Assembly: GCF_000813345.1 (NCBI RefSeq)
Contig: NZ_BBQF01000005.1
Coordinates: 1-64,000 of the forward strand
DNA from: Sulfurospirillum arsenophilum NBRC 109478
GTDB taxonomy: Bacteria; Campylobacterota; Campylobacteria; Campylobacterales; Sulfurospirillaceae
Direction of reading: 5' to 3'
DNA: 64,000 nucleotides
The position numbers and the translations under genes are program-made. Below the pieces are notes generated by a model, which had not been told where the DNA came from, searched no databases, and was given only the letters and a program-made list of their open reading frames with translations. Shown here in pieces: positions 46,708-55,017 of the stretch (the stretch's first letter is position 1; each line of letters begins with the position of its first letter).

Positions 46708-48177
46708 ATGGATATTTTACTATTAATACTAATCATACCTTTTGTTTTTGGCGTGGTCATGTTTTTGATGCCACTGCATTTCAAGCTCTTACAAAGTTTA
46801 CATATCCTTTTGAGCGTGATTGTTTCATCAGTTTTACTTTCTGCTGTCAGTAAAATTGTGAACGGAGCTGAGCTTTCCCTTTTTCATAATTTCATTTTCT
46901 TGGATTCATTGGGAGCTATCTTTTTATCACTTATTGCCATTACGGGTTTACTTGTCAACATCTATGCTACTACGTATATGAAGTGGGAGTTAGAAGATGG
47001 GCATATTACGATAAAAGAAGTCAAAAACTATTTTGCTTTAAGTTTCATTTTTACATGGACCATGAGTTTAAGTGTACTGTGTAATAATATCGCCTTTATG
47101 TGGGCTGCCATCGAGGCAACGACACTTGCTTCTGTTTTTCTTGTTGCCGTTAAAAATGATAAAAAATCCACAGAAAGTGGTTACAAATACATCGTTTTGT
47201 GTAGTATCGGACTAGCGTTTGCACTCTACGCAACTATTCTACTCTACTCTGCAGCAAATGGCAAAATCGAGGGTGAAGCGATGCTTTATACCAATCTTCT
47301 TGCGAATGCGGCAAGTCTAGATCCTATGGCATTAAAACTTGTCTTTATCTTTGCATTGATTGGATTTGGAACGAAAGCAGGACTTGCGCCTACACATACA
47401 TGGTTACCCGATGTTCACGCAGAAGGTCCAGCTCCTACATCTGCCCTACTTTCAGGTGTATTGCTTAAATGTGCCATGCTAGGGCTTATTCGCTACTATG
47501 CCATCGTCGCGAATGGGGTTGGTTTTGACTTTGTACAATCGGTAATGATCATCAGCGGTACACTTACCCTTTTTATATCTTCTTTTTTCCTCATTCGCCA
47601 ACACAATGTCAAGCGAATGTTTGCATACCATTCCATTGCGCACATGGGTGTCATTGCCTTTGGCCTAGGCGTCGGTGGAGCCATTGGACTGTTTGCAGCA
47701 CTTTTTCACTGTGCCGCACACTCTTTTACCAAAGCATTAGCCTTTTGCTCTACAGGAAATATCGCCAAAATCTACGGTACTAAAGATATGACTAAGATGG
47801 GGGGCATGATACGCATTGCACCTTTAACTGCCGTCCTTTTTGGCATCTCTATCTGTTCATTGGTTGGTGTACCTGGATTTGCGATTTTTGTAAGTGAATT
47901 TTTAATCTTTAAAGCCGCTGCCATCGATGGAGCGTACCTTTTAATGGGTATTTTTGCCGTTGCCTTAGCCATCATCTTTATTGCTGACTTTTCGCACTTT
48001 TTTCTTGCCACATTTGGCAAAGTCGAAGGAACAGTCGTTCATAACGATGAGATGAAATTCACCGAAAACTTTCCACTGATTGCCTTAGCTATCTTAATTG
48101 TAGCGTTTGGTGTGTGGCAGTTTGATTCGTTCACGTTTCTCCTTGATGAGAGCGTTAAAACTATAATGAAAAAATAG
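46708..48177 (+). CDS. hyfF: Hydrogenase-4 membrane subunit HyfF (NuoL/M/N-like)
   Basis: A 489-residue membrane protein, the second antiporter-like module. The core has FMWAAIEATTLASVFLVA (conserved Glu), FGTKAGLAPTHTWLPDVHAEG (conserved Lys; AEGPAPTSAL follows), and ALFHCAAHSFTKALAFC. AAGGGG is its ribosome site, 1 base after the hyfE stop. No hyfD gene lies between hyfC and hyfE, a difference from the E. coli hyf operon. Confidence 0.9.
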   Translation: MDILLLILIIPFVFGVVMFLMPLHFKLLQSLHILLSVIVSSVLLSAVSKIVNGAELSLFHNFIFLDSLGAIFLSLIAITGLLVNIYATTYMKWELEDGHITIKEVKNYFALSFIFTWTMSLSVLCNNIAFMWAAIEATTLASVFLVAVKNDKKSTESGYKYIVLCSIGLAFALYATILLYSAANGKIEGEAMLYTNLLANAASLDPMALKLVFIFALIGFGTKAGLAPTHTWLPDVHAEGPAPTSALLSGVLLKCAMLGLIRYYAIVANGVGFDFVQSVMIISGTLTLFISSFFLIRQHNVKRMFAYHSIAHMGVIAFGLGVGGAIGLFAALFHCAAHSFTKALAFCSTGNIAKIYGTKDMTKMGGMIRIAPLTAVLFGISICSLVGVPGFAIFVSEFLIFKAAAIDGAYLLMGIFAVALAIIFIADFSHFFLATFGKVEGTVVHNDEMKFTENFPLIALAILIVAFGVWQFDSFTFLLDESVKTIMKK

Positions 48178-48185
48178 GACTCACC

Positions 48186-49925
48186 ATGAAATGCGATAAA
48201 TTTATAGAAGCACTGGCTACAAAAATTAAAATTCTAGAAGTCACAAGGCAATGCGAAGATCAAGTCACTGCGTTGGTTGAACTCAACGACCTTCCTGAGG
48301 CTGTTCGCTTTTTGTATTATGATATGGGTGGCTACCTTTCAACGATGATTGCCAATGATGAGAGAAGCATCAATAAACACTATGCCCTCTACTACGCACT
48401 CTCAATGGAGGGTGGCAAAATGTTTGCAGGTGATGAGATAGCTCAGGATGAAAAGTGCTTTGTCACAGTCAAAGTTCTCATCTCTCCAGATAATCTCACG
48501 TATCCATCGGTTACACCGTTGGTTCCTGCTTGTGTTTGGTACGAAAGAGAAGCGTACGATATGTTCGGACTTGTTGCAGAAGGATTACCTGACAAAAGAC
48601 GTTTGGTGCTCAGTGATGATTGGCCAAATGATCTCTTTCCTCTTCGAAAAGATGCGATGGACTACCGTTATCGTCCTGATATGTGTAGTCACTACGATGA
48701 GCCTGAATATGAATTTTTAAGACCAGAAGGCTCTGGAATCATCGATGTTCCTCTAGGACCTTTGCATATTACAGCAGATGAACCAGGACATTTTAGACTT
48801 TTTTGTGATGGCGATACCATCGTCGATGCAGACTATAGACTTTTTTACCAACACAGAGGCATGGAAAAACTTGCTGAAAACCGTATGAACTATGACCAAA
48901 TGGGCTATTTGGCAGAGCGAGTCTGCGGTATTTGTGGTTATGCCCACGCGATTGCATGTATTGAAGCTGCGGAGAAGGCAATTAATTTAGAAATACCTGC
49001 CCGCGCTCAAGCCATTCGTATTATCTGTTCTGAGATAGAGAGACTTCACAGTCATCTTTTAAACATCGGACTGGCGTGTGAAGTTACGGGTAACTACAAT
49101 GCTTTTATGCACATTTTTAGAATCCGTGAATACTCTATGAAGCTCGCCGAACTGGTAACGGGTGGTCGAAAAACCTATGGGAATGTTGTCATGGGTGGAC
49201 TTAGACGTGATATCACAGGCATTGAGATCAAAGAGAGTTTACGCATCTTACAAATCATCGAAACACAAGTCGAAGAAGTATGGGATGCCGTTATGGATGA
49301 TCAACGTCAAATGAAACGATGGAAGGGTGTGGGTATTCTTGATAAACAAGTTGCTCGTGATTTCTCTGCTGTGGGTCCAAATATAAGAGGAAGTGGCATC
49401 AAGCGCGATACACGCTACGACCATCCGTACGACTTTTTTAAACAGATTGAATTTGATGTCTCGTTTGTAGAAGGCGGCGATGTTTTTGCTAGAGAGATGG
49501 TTCGCTATATGGAACTTAAAAGCTCGGTTTCTATTATCCGTCAATGCTTTGAACTCATGCCTCAAACGGCGATCATTGTCGATCCAAAATTCCACGTTAA
49601 ACCTGAAGACTTCGCGTTAGCGTATGTAGAAGCGCCAAGGGGAGAGAATGTCCACTGGATTATGCAAGGTAGTGCTCAAAAAGTCTTTAGATGGAGATGC
49701 CGTGCTGCTACCTACAACAACTGGCCAAGCCTTCGTTTCCAATTCCGGGGTAACACCATTGCCGATGCCGCACTTATCGTTTGTAGCTTAGATCCTTGCT
49801 ACTCGTGTACTGAGCGTATCACCGTTGTTGACATCAAGAGCAAAAAGAGTAAAATTTTAACAAACAAAGATTTAAAAGATTTTTCTAAAACACTCAAAAA
49901 TAGTCCGATGAGGAGTCTCCGATGA
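48186..49925 (+). CDS. hyfG: Hydrogenase-4 large subunit HyfG ([NiFe] catalytic subunit, fused NuoC/D-like)
   Basis: A 579-residue protein. Residues 1-170 are NuoC-like (ERSINKHYALYYAL, VPACVWYEREAYDMFGL). The rest is the group 4 [NiFe] large subunit with L1 RVCGICGYAHA (Cys247, Cys250) and L2 DPCYSC (Cys538, Cys541), the four nickel ligands. After DPCYSCTER comes a 35-residue tail, which the protease HycI removes once Ni-Fe(CN)2CO is loaded. The gene overlaps hyfH as ATGA. No formate dehydrogenase gene is adjacent, so electrons may come from ferredoxin rather than formate. Confidence 0.94.
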   Translation: MKCDKFIEALATKIKILEVTRQCEDQVTALVELNDLPEAVRFLYYDMGGYLSTMIANDERSINKHYALYYALSMEGGKMFAGDEIAQDEKCFVTVKVLISPDNLTYPSVTPLVPACVWYEREAYDMFGLVAEGLPDKRRLVLSDDWPNDLFPLRKDAMDYRYRPDMCSHYDEPEYEFLRPEGSGIIDVPLGPLHITADEPGHFRLFCDGDTIVDADYRLFYQHRGMEKLAENRMNYDQMGYLAERVCGICGYAHAIACIEAAEKAINLEIPARAQAIRIICSEIERLHSHLLNIGLACEVTGNYNAFMHIFRIREYSMKLAELVTGGRKTYGNVVMGGLRRDITGIEIKESLRILQIIETQVEEVWDAVMDDQRQMKRWKGVGILDKQVARDFSAVGPNIRGSGIKRDTRYDHPYDFFKQIEFDVSFVEGGDVFAREMVRYMELKSSVSIIRQCFELMPQTAIIVDPKFHVKPEDFALAYVEAPRGENVHWIMQGSAQKVFRWRCRAATYNNWPSLRFQFRGNTIADAALIVCSLDPCYSCTERITVVDIKSKKSKILTNKDLKDFSKTLKNSPMRSLR

Positions 49926-50461
49926 TGAAACTTCTTGATATTAGTAAAAAATACGGCGAAATTACCCATAAGTACCCGTTTGAGCCTTACAAAGTTGCAG
50001 CAAATTTTCGTGGAAAACCAGCTTACATATATGATCTTTGTATTGGTTGTGCCGCATGCGGTATAGCATGCCCTTCCAATGCAATTACGGTTGTCTTCAA
50101 TGATGATAAAAGTAAACTCGTATGGGAATTTGATTGTGGACGTTGTATCTTTTGTGGTAGATGTGATGAAGTATGCCCTACGGGTGCCATTAAGTTAAGC
50201 GAAGAGTTTGAACTCGCTGTCAAATTTGACAAATCCGCCCTCATTCAAAGAGGCGAACTTGATGTTCAATATTGCACTGAGTGTAAAAAACCCTTTAGTG
50301 CAAAAAGACTGATTAAGTATAGTTTTGAGTGTTTAAGCAAGGCAAATGTAAGTGACAAAAGGCTTGAAGAGGCTAAAAATTATCTTTGTATGTGTCCTAC
50401 ATGTAAAAAAACTGCTACGGTAGCAACCTTTACCAGTGGCAAAGAGATGGTGATAGAATGA
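49922..50461 (+). CDS. hyfH: Hydrogenase-4 Fe-S subunit HyfH (NuoI-like)
   Basis: A 179-residue protein with two [4Fe-4S] motifs (CIGCAACGIAC; CGRCIFCGRCDEVC) near residues 38-85. It has an extra C-terminal Cys set (YCTECKKPF; MCPTCKK), probably a zinc or third-cluster site, found also in HycF. It connects the hydrogenase small subunit with HyfA. ATG 49922 overlaps the hyfG stop; the stop overlaps hyfI. Confidence 0.9.
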   Translation: MMKLLDISKKYGEITHKYPFEPYKVAANFRGKPAYIYDLCIGCAACGIACPSNAITVVFNDDKSKLVWEFDCGRCIFCGRCDEVCPTGAIKLSEEFELAVKFDKSALIQRGELDVQYCTECKKPFSAKRLIKYSFECLSKANVSDKRLEEAKNYLCMCPTCKKTATVATFTSGKEMVIE

Positions 50462-51279
50462 AAACATATGAAATGCCAACAGAAATCGAACTTGCCAATA
50501 CTTTAGAGCAAAAACTTGAGCTTTTAAAGCATATAGGCAGAAGCTTTAGTGTTTTTCGTGTTGATTGTGGAAGTTGCAATGGCTGTGAAATTGAGATTTT
50601 TGCGGCTATTACGCCATTATGGGATCCTGAGCGATTTGGTTTTAAGCTAGTTGCCAATCCTCGTCACGCCGATATTTTACTCTGTACAGGCCCTGTGACA
50701 CGTCAGATGTACTATCCACTCCTTCGTGCTTACGAAGCAACACCCGATCCTAAAATTGTTGTGGCACTCGGTGCGTGTGGCGCATCAGGAGGTATTTTTT
50801 ACGATGCGTACAGTGTGCTCAGCGGTATTGATAAAATTATACCCGTAGACGTTTATATTCCAGGGTGTCCTCCTCATCCTGCAAGCATCATTTATGGGCT
50901 CACAACCGCCCTTGGTGTTTTGGATCAAAAACTCCAAAAAGTGAGTTTTGAGCATGATAATGAAATGCCACCACTGGTAAAAGACTCTGTGCTTGGTAAT
51001 ACACTTTTTGAGAGAGATCTACTCGTACAGGCTAAAAGACTTATGAGCTATGTATTTGGACGAAAGCTCTTCGACAAATACCTCGATGCCCTTGTCAAAA
51101 GTGGTAACGTTAAAGATACAAAAGCCACCAAACTTGCTATCACCGAAGCGATGAAAACAGAACCTGATCCAAGATACGCAGAGTGTTTAGGTATTCTACA
51201 CAACGAAATTTACACCCAATACGTCCCTTGTGAGGAGGAAGATAAAATCAGCCTCCACAGAGTCGAATGGGGGCAATAA
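50458..51279 (+). CDS. hyfI: Hydrogenase-4 small subunit HyfI (NuoB-like)
   Basis: A 273-residue protein with the NuoB/HycG proximal cluster ligands: VDCGSCNGCEIEI, GACGASGG and VYIPGCPPHP. It passes electrons between the Ni-Fe centre of HyfG and HyfH. The C-terminal 100 residues (LVQAKRLMSYVFGRKLFDKYL...) extend the core beyond a minimal NuoB. It overlaps hyfH as ATGA and abuts the HycH-like gene. Confidence 0.92.
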   Translation: MKTYEMPTEIELANTLEQKLELLKHIGRSFSVFRVDCGSCNGCEIEIFAAITPLWDPERFGFKLVANPRHADILLCTGPVTRQMYYPLLRAYEATPDPKIVVALGACGASGGIFYDAYSVLSGIDKIIPVDVYIPGCPPHPASIIYGLTTALGVLDQKLQKVSFEHDNEMPPLVKDSVLGNTLFERDLLVQAKRLMSYVFGRKLFDKYLDALVKSGNVKDTKATKLAITEAMKTEPDPRYAECLGILHNEIYTQYVPCEEEDKISLHRVEWGQ

Positions 51280-51633
51280 GTGGTAGAAGTTTACAAACTC
51301 ACAAAAAGACATCTTGATGGCGCAAAATCGGGTAATGCTACGCTTGATCAGATCAAAATTTTCTCTACATGCATAGGGCATGGTGTTGGCACGATTGATT
51401 TTAGTGAGAAAGTACTCGAAATTAGCGAAGATGAATTTGAACAAATTTTACACCATGGCGGTGAGTATCTGAAATTTAAGATTGGAAATTTGAGTAAATA
51501 TTTTGAAATAGAAATCTTTCCAGAACACGCTATGAAACTTTTACCCCAAATGATGGAATGCCCTCTTAAAAAGATATTAGAGGGCTTACAAGAAGGATAT
51601 TTAGTCCTTAGAAAAGATTTTCATAACACATAA
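51280..51633 (+). CDS. HycH/HyfJ-like hydrogenase maturation protein
   Basis: A 117-residue protein with GTG start directly after the hyfI stop. It matches the HycH family (FSTCIGHGVGTIDFSEKVLEI; FFPEHA-like IFPEHAMKLLP). HycH is needed to mature the hydrogenase-3 large subunit in E. coli, but its chemistry is unknown. It is followed after 17 bases by the maturation protease. Confidence 0.8.
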   Translation: MVEVYKLTKRHLDGAKSGNATLDQIKIFSTCIGHGVGTIDFSEKVLEISEDEFEQILHHGGEYLKFKIGNLSKYFEIEIFPEHAMKLLPQMMECPLKKILEGLQEGYLVLRKDFHNT

Positions 51634-51650
51634 ATTTTAAGGAATATCAA

Positions 51651-52097
51651 GTGAAAAAAGCACTTTTATGTGTTGGCAATGAACTTAGAGGCGACGATGG
51701 TGTTGCTATTGCTGTTGGGCGACTGGTAGAAGAACAGTTGCCCGAGTGGAAAGTCTTTTTTGGTTACGATACACCCGAAGACGAGTTTGCACATTTGCGT
51801 GCTTACGAGCCTGATGTCATCGTTGTCGTCGATGCCATGAGCGGCTTTAAAGAGGATAAGATAGAGTTTTTAGACCTCAGTGATGAGCGTACCTACATTC
51901 ACTCTACGCACAATATCCCTACCCCAATTCTTATAAGCTACCTTAGAGACATTTGCACCAAAACTATCTTTTTAGGCATTTGTGTTTTGCTTGAAAATGT
52001 CTTGCATTTTAGCGAAGGATTGAGCGATAATGCCAAAACTTCAGCCCTTAAAGCCCTTGATAAACTCAAAGAGTTTGATGCGATCATTGACGCGTAA
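51651..52097 (+). CDS. hycI: Hydrogenase maturation protease HycI
   Basis: A 148-residue endopeptidase with GTG start and AAGGAA upstream. It has LCVGNELRGDDGV (Asp/Glu nickel-sensing site), VVVVDAMSG (Asp) and HSTHNIPT (His), the M52 family metal ligands. It cleaves the C-terminal tail of HyfG after Ni insertion. It is the last gene of the hyf operon and is immediately followed by a decayed EAL gene end. Confidence 0.92.
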   Translation: MKKALLCVGNELRGDDGVAIAVGRLVEEQLPEWKVFFGYDTPEDEFAHLRAYEPDVIVVVDAMSGFKEDKIEFLDLSDERTYIHSTHNIPTPILISYLRDICTKTIFLGICVLLENVLHFSEGLSDNAKTSALKALDKLKEFDAIIDA

Positions 52098-52102
52098 GTA
52101 AA

Positions 52103-52217
52103 ATCTAGTTTACTACCCTTGGATGTGATCGTGTCCAAGGCTTCTGCTTTTCCAATCAACTACCCAAAATGTGTTTTTTCCCTTTGTAAAAGAGAAAACA
52201 TTTACATGTAAACCGTA
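52103..52217 (+). pseudogene. Decayed 3' end of an EAL-domain gene (paralogue of the 39895-42177 gene)
   Basis: The 115 bases after hycI are about alignable, with one 1-base shift, to the 3' end of the GGDEF-EAL gene (about 42070-42175). One frame reads TTLGCDRVQGFCFSNQLP, against TTFGCDRFQGFYFSKPLS in the intact gene. After the shift, another frame reads FVKEKTFTCK, against FLKEKTLP. There is a stop codon just upstream and no catalytic part, so this is a dead fragment. It contains an exact TTTACATGTAAA (52201-52212), which the intact gene lacks. It marks the right edge of the hyf region. Confidence 0.75.
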
Positions 52218-52330
52218 GTGCTTCATTTTTTTAAACAAAGTTGTTGTAAAATCATTGAACTTTTTAGTTGCATGCCTGATAGCAATGTGGCGTAAAAGAA
52301 CTCTATCACTATATTTTTCGGAGCAAACGG

Positions 52331-54865
52331 TTGAAATACTTCAAATATATTCTACTTTCCCTCGTTATTACCTCCCTTGTACAAATACTTATATGGACAA
52401 GATCGGGTGATCAAATTGTCATATCACCGCAAATTGGTGAAAAGCTAGAGTCTCTCTCTTATACACCGTTTAAAGGTTTTGAGAAAGCACTTAAAAGCGA
52501 TGCTGAGATTGCTGAAGATATGAAAACCATTGAATTCATTTCACGAAAAGTCCGAACATATGCTATTGCAGATGCAAAGCATGTTTTAGAAAATGTCAAA
52601 GACACCAAATTAAAAGTCGATGTTGGTCTGTGGCTCTCAACGGATAAAAATGCCAATGAATCAGAAATTGAAACGCTCTTTGAACTTGTCAAAATGTACA
52701 GCCCTCGAATTTCTTCCATCATTGTTGGAAATGAGGTTCTTTTACGTGCTGATTTAACACCTGAAGAGTTATTTGCGTATATTGACCGTGTTTCGGTTCG
52801 CACGCGTATCCCCGTTACAACAGCGGAAGTTCAACACGTTTGGTTGACCAATACAGAACTAGCGCGCCATGTTGATTTCATCTGTGTGCATATCTTGCCA
52901 TATTGGGAGAAAGTGCCTATTGAGCAAACTTTGGCATTTGCGAAAGAAAAATACGATGCTATCGCTCAAATGTATCCTAAAAAACCTATTACCATTGGGG
53001 AGTTTGGCTGGCCAAGCAGTGGCTACAACAACGAAAAAGCTGAAGCAACACTGACCAATCAAATTGCCGCGATTACAGGCTTTTTGGAGATGGCAAAAGA
53101 TCAAAAATGGACTTATAACATTGTTGAAGCCTTCGACCAGCCATGGAAAGGTGTTCACGAAGGAAGTGTTGGACCGTACTGGGGTCTTTTTGACACCAAC
53201 AAACAACCTAAATTCCACTTTATTAAACAAACCATCATTAACCCACTATGGCGTTACCAAATGGCAGGATCAGTCTTCTTTGGTATATTGCTTACGTTCT
53301 TTGGTTTAAGAAATCAACGCGTCAACTTTGCCCATGCGATAACGTATGCCGCAGCGGCACAAGCGATGGGCTTTGGTCTCGCAATGGCGGCAACCTATCC
53401 ATTCATATTCTATATGAACTTTGGTATGTGGATTATGTGGACAATGGGAATTATCTTGATGATTCCTCTGGTCATCATAACGTTAGCCAAAATTAATGAG
53501 CTCTTTAAATGTACATTGGGAATTGCGCCTGAGCGTTTAGCACCGCTTAATCTTAAGTCAGATCATGTACCATTTGTCTCTATTCATGTGCCTGCATATA
53601 AAGAGCAACCGCATGTTCTCATTGAAACACTCGACTCACTAGCACATTTAAAATACACCAATTATGAAGTTTTGGTCGTCATCAATAATACACCTGAAGA
53701 GTTTTACTGGAAGCCTATTGAAGAGCATTGTAAAAAACTCGGTGAAAAATTTGTCTTTTTGAACATTACATGTAAAGGTTTTAAAGCTGGAGCACTGAAT
53801 GAAGCACTCAAATACACCCATGAAAAAGCAGAGATTTTAGCTGTCATTGATGCCGATTATGTCGTTGGCGAAAACTGGCTTGTCGATCTTGTACCTTTGT
53901 TTGATGATCCAAAAGTGGCTCTTGTCCAAGCACCACAAGATCACCGTGATGGTAAAGATTCACTTATCAAGCAAGCGATGAATGCAGAATACGCAGGTTT
54001 CTTTGACATCGGTATGGTTGAGCGAAATGAAGAAAATGCCATCGTAGCACACGGAACCATGCTAATGGCAAGACTTTCAGCAATGCACGAAGTGGGTGAT
54101 TGGACGACGTATACCATTGTTGAAGACTCCGAGCTTGGACTTCGCCTTTTTGAAGCAGGCTATACGGCACACTATACCAACAGACGTTATGGATGGGGAC
54201 TTCTTCCTGATACGGTTGAGGCATTTAGAACGCAACGTCACAGATGGGCGTACGGTGCCATTCAGATTTTGAAAAAGCATTGGCGACATTTTATGCCTTC
54301 ATCCAAGACACTCACCCCTTATCAAAAGTACCACTTTGTGGCTGGTTGGTTCTTCTGGCTCTCAGATGCTTTTGGTGCGTTGACTGCCTTTTTAAACATC
54401 TTCTGGGTACCGTTTATTATCTTTGTAGGTGTAACGATTCCAACGCTACCACTTACCCTTCCTATCTTAGTGGCGTTCTTGGTTAACATCTTGCATGCGT
54501 TTATCTTGTACCATACCCGTGTGAAAATGGGCATCAAAGAGACCGTGCTGAGTGCCATCGCATCGATGAGTCTTCAGTTGGTTATCTTTAAAGCCGTATA
54601 CGATGGTTTTGTTAAAGATGGACTACCTTTTAAACGCACCGAAAAAGGTGGCAATACCAAGAAAGTGGCTAAAAGCCCTATTCGTCATGAGATGATTTTG
54701 GCATCTTTGCTTACCATCTCGTTCTTTGCACTTTACTTTACAAACTATACACGCATTACCGAAATTTATGTTTTTTCATTTACTCTTTTGATTCAGAGTA
54801 TTCCTTATTACTCTGCCATTATTCTTCGCATCATCGAACTTCAATCTCTTAAACCTAAAAAGTAG
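52331..54865 (+). CDS. GH17-GT2 membrane beta-glucan synthase (NdvB/NdvC-like)
   Basis: An 844-residue protein starting at TTG with GGAG upstream. A membrane helix (about 5-22) precedes a GH17-type domain (about 45-290) with IVGNEVLLR and ITIGEFGWPSSGYN, both catalytic Glu. Then come three to four helices, a GT2 domain (VSIHVPAYKEQP; VIDADYV; VEDSELGLRL; QRHRWAYGA, the QxxRW motif) and further C-terminal helices. Proteins with this layout make cyclic or linear beta-glucans, with the GH17 part probably remodelling the chain. A role in cell envelope or biofilm is likely; the product linkage is unknown. It is followed by a hairpin terminator region. Confidence 0.87.
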   Translation: MKYFKYILLSLVITSLVQILIWTRSGDQIVISPQIGEKLESLSYTPFKGFEKALKSDAEIAEDMKTIEFISRKVRTYAIADAKHVLENVKDTKLKVDVGLWLSTDKNANESEIETLFELVKMYSPRISSIIVGNEVLLRADLTPEELFAYIDRVSVRTRIPVTTAEVQHVWLTNTELARHVDFICVHILPYWEKVPIEQTLAFAKEKYDAIAQMYPKKPITIGEFGWPSSGYNNEKAEATLTNQIAAITGFLEMAKDQKWTYNIVEAFDQPWKGVHEGSVGPYWGLFDTNKQPKFHFIKQTIINPLWRYQMAGSVFFGILLTFFGLRNQRVNFAHAITYAAAAQAMGFGLAMAATYPFIFYMNFGMWIMWTMGIILMIPLVIITLAKINELFKCTLGIAPERLAPLNLKSDHVPFVSIHVPAYKEQPHVLIETLDSLAHLKYTNYEVLVVINNTPEEFYWKPIEEHCKKLGEKFVFLNITCKGFKAGALNEALKYTHEKAEILAVIDADYVVGENWLVDLVPLFDDPKVALVQAPQDHRDGKDSLIKQAMNAEYAGFFDIGMVERNEENAIVAHGTMLMARLSAMHEVGDWTTYTIVEDSELGLRLFEAGYTAHYTNRRYGWGLLPDTVEAFRTQRHRWAYGAIQILKKHWRHFMPSSKTLTPYQKYHFVAGWFFWLSDAFGALTAFLNIFWVPFIIFVGVTIPTLPLTLPILVAFLVNILHAFILYHTRVKMGIKETVLSAIASMSLQLVIFKAVYDGFVKDGLPFKRTEKGGNTKKVAKSPIRHEMILASLLTISFFALYFTNYTRITEIYVFSFTLLIQSIPYYSAIILRIIELQSLKPKK

Positions 54866-54910
54866 TGGTATTTCGCCACTGCTTTCTTAAGGGAATGTGT
54901 AAAAAAAGAT

Positions 54911-54936
54911 ATGCTAAAAAAGCATGTTTTTGTTTT
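54911..54936 (+). terminator. Intrinsic terminator after the glucan synthase gene
   Basis: ATGCT (54911-54915) pairs with AGCAT (54921-54925) around AAAAA, followed by GTTTTTGTTTT. A weaker stem, AGTGG/CCACT (54864-54868 / 54876-54880), lies just ahead. Together they isolate the upstream gene from the aldehyde oxidoreductase promoter. Confidence 0.5.
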
Positions 54937-54955
54937 AAGATCTTTCATTGACTTT

Positions 54956-54974
54956 GCTATTTTCATGCTATAAA
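54956..54974 (+). promoter_or_regulatory. Shared 19-base promoter element of the aldehyde oxidoreductase operon
   Basis: GCTATTTTCATGCTATAAA is identical to the element at 42383-42401 ahead of the hyf operon. It lies 43 bases before the AOR start. TTGACT lies 15 bases before the TATAAA, a tolerable -35. The extended -10 TGCTATAAA and the GCTAT repeat (11-base period) are the same in both copies. Confidence 0.6.
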
Positions 54975-55017
54975 CTTTAAATATTATGATGGAAACAACG
55001 TATTTAAAGGAGTTAAA

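Noticed and set aside
49248-49595. A 115-codon minus-strand open frame
   Set aside because: It is antisense to hyfG, inside the conserved [NiFe] large-subunit region.
52117-52140. Stem-loop CCTTGGA / TCCAAGG after hycI, as a terminator
   Set aside because: Only a weak T stretch follows, and the sequence is explained as part of the decayed EAL gene end; related bases occur inside the intact gene at about 42085.
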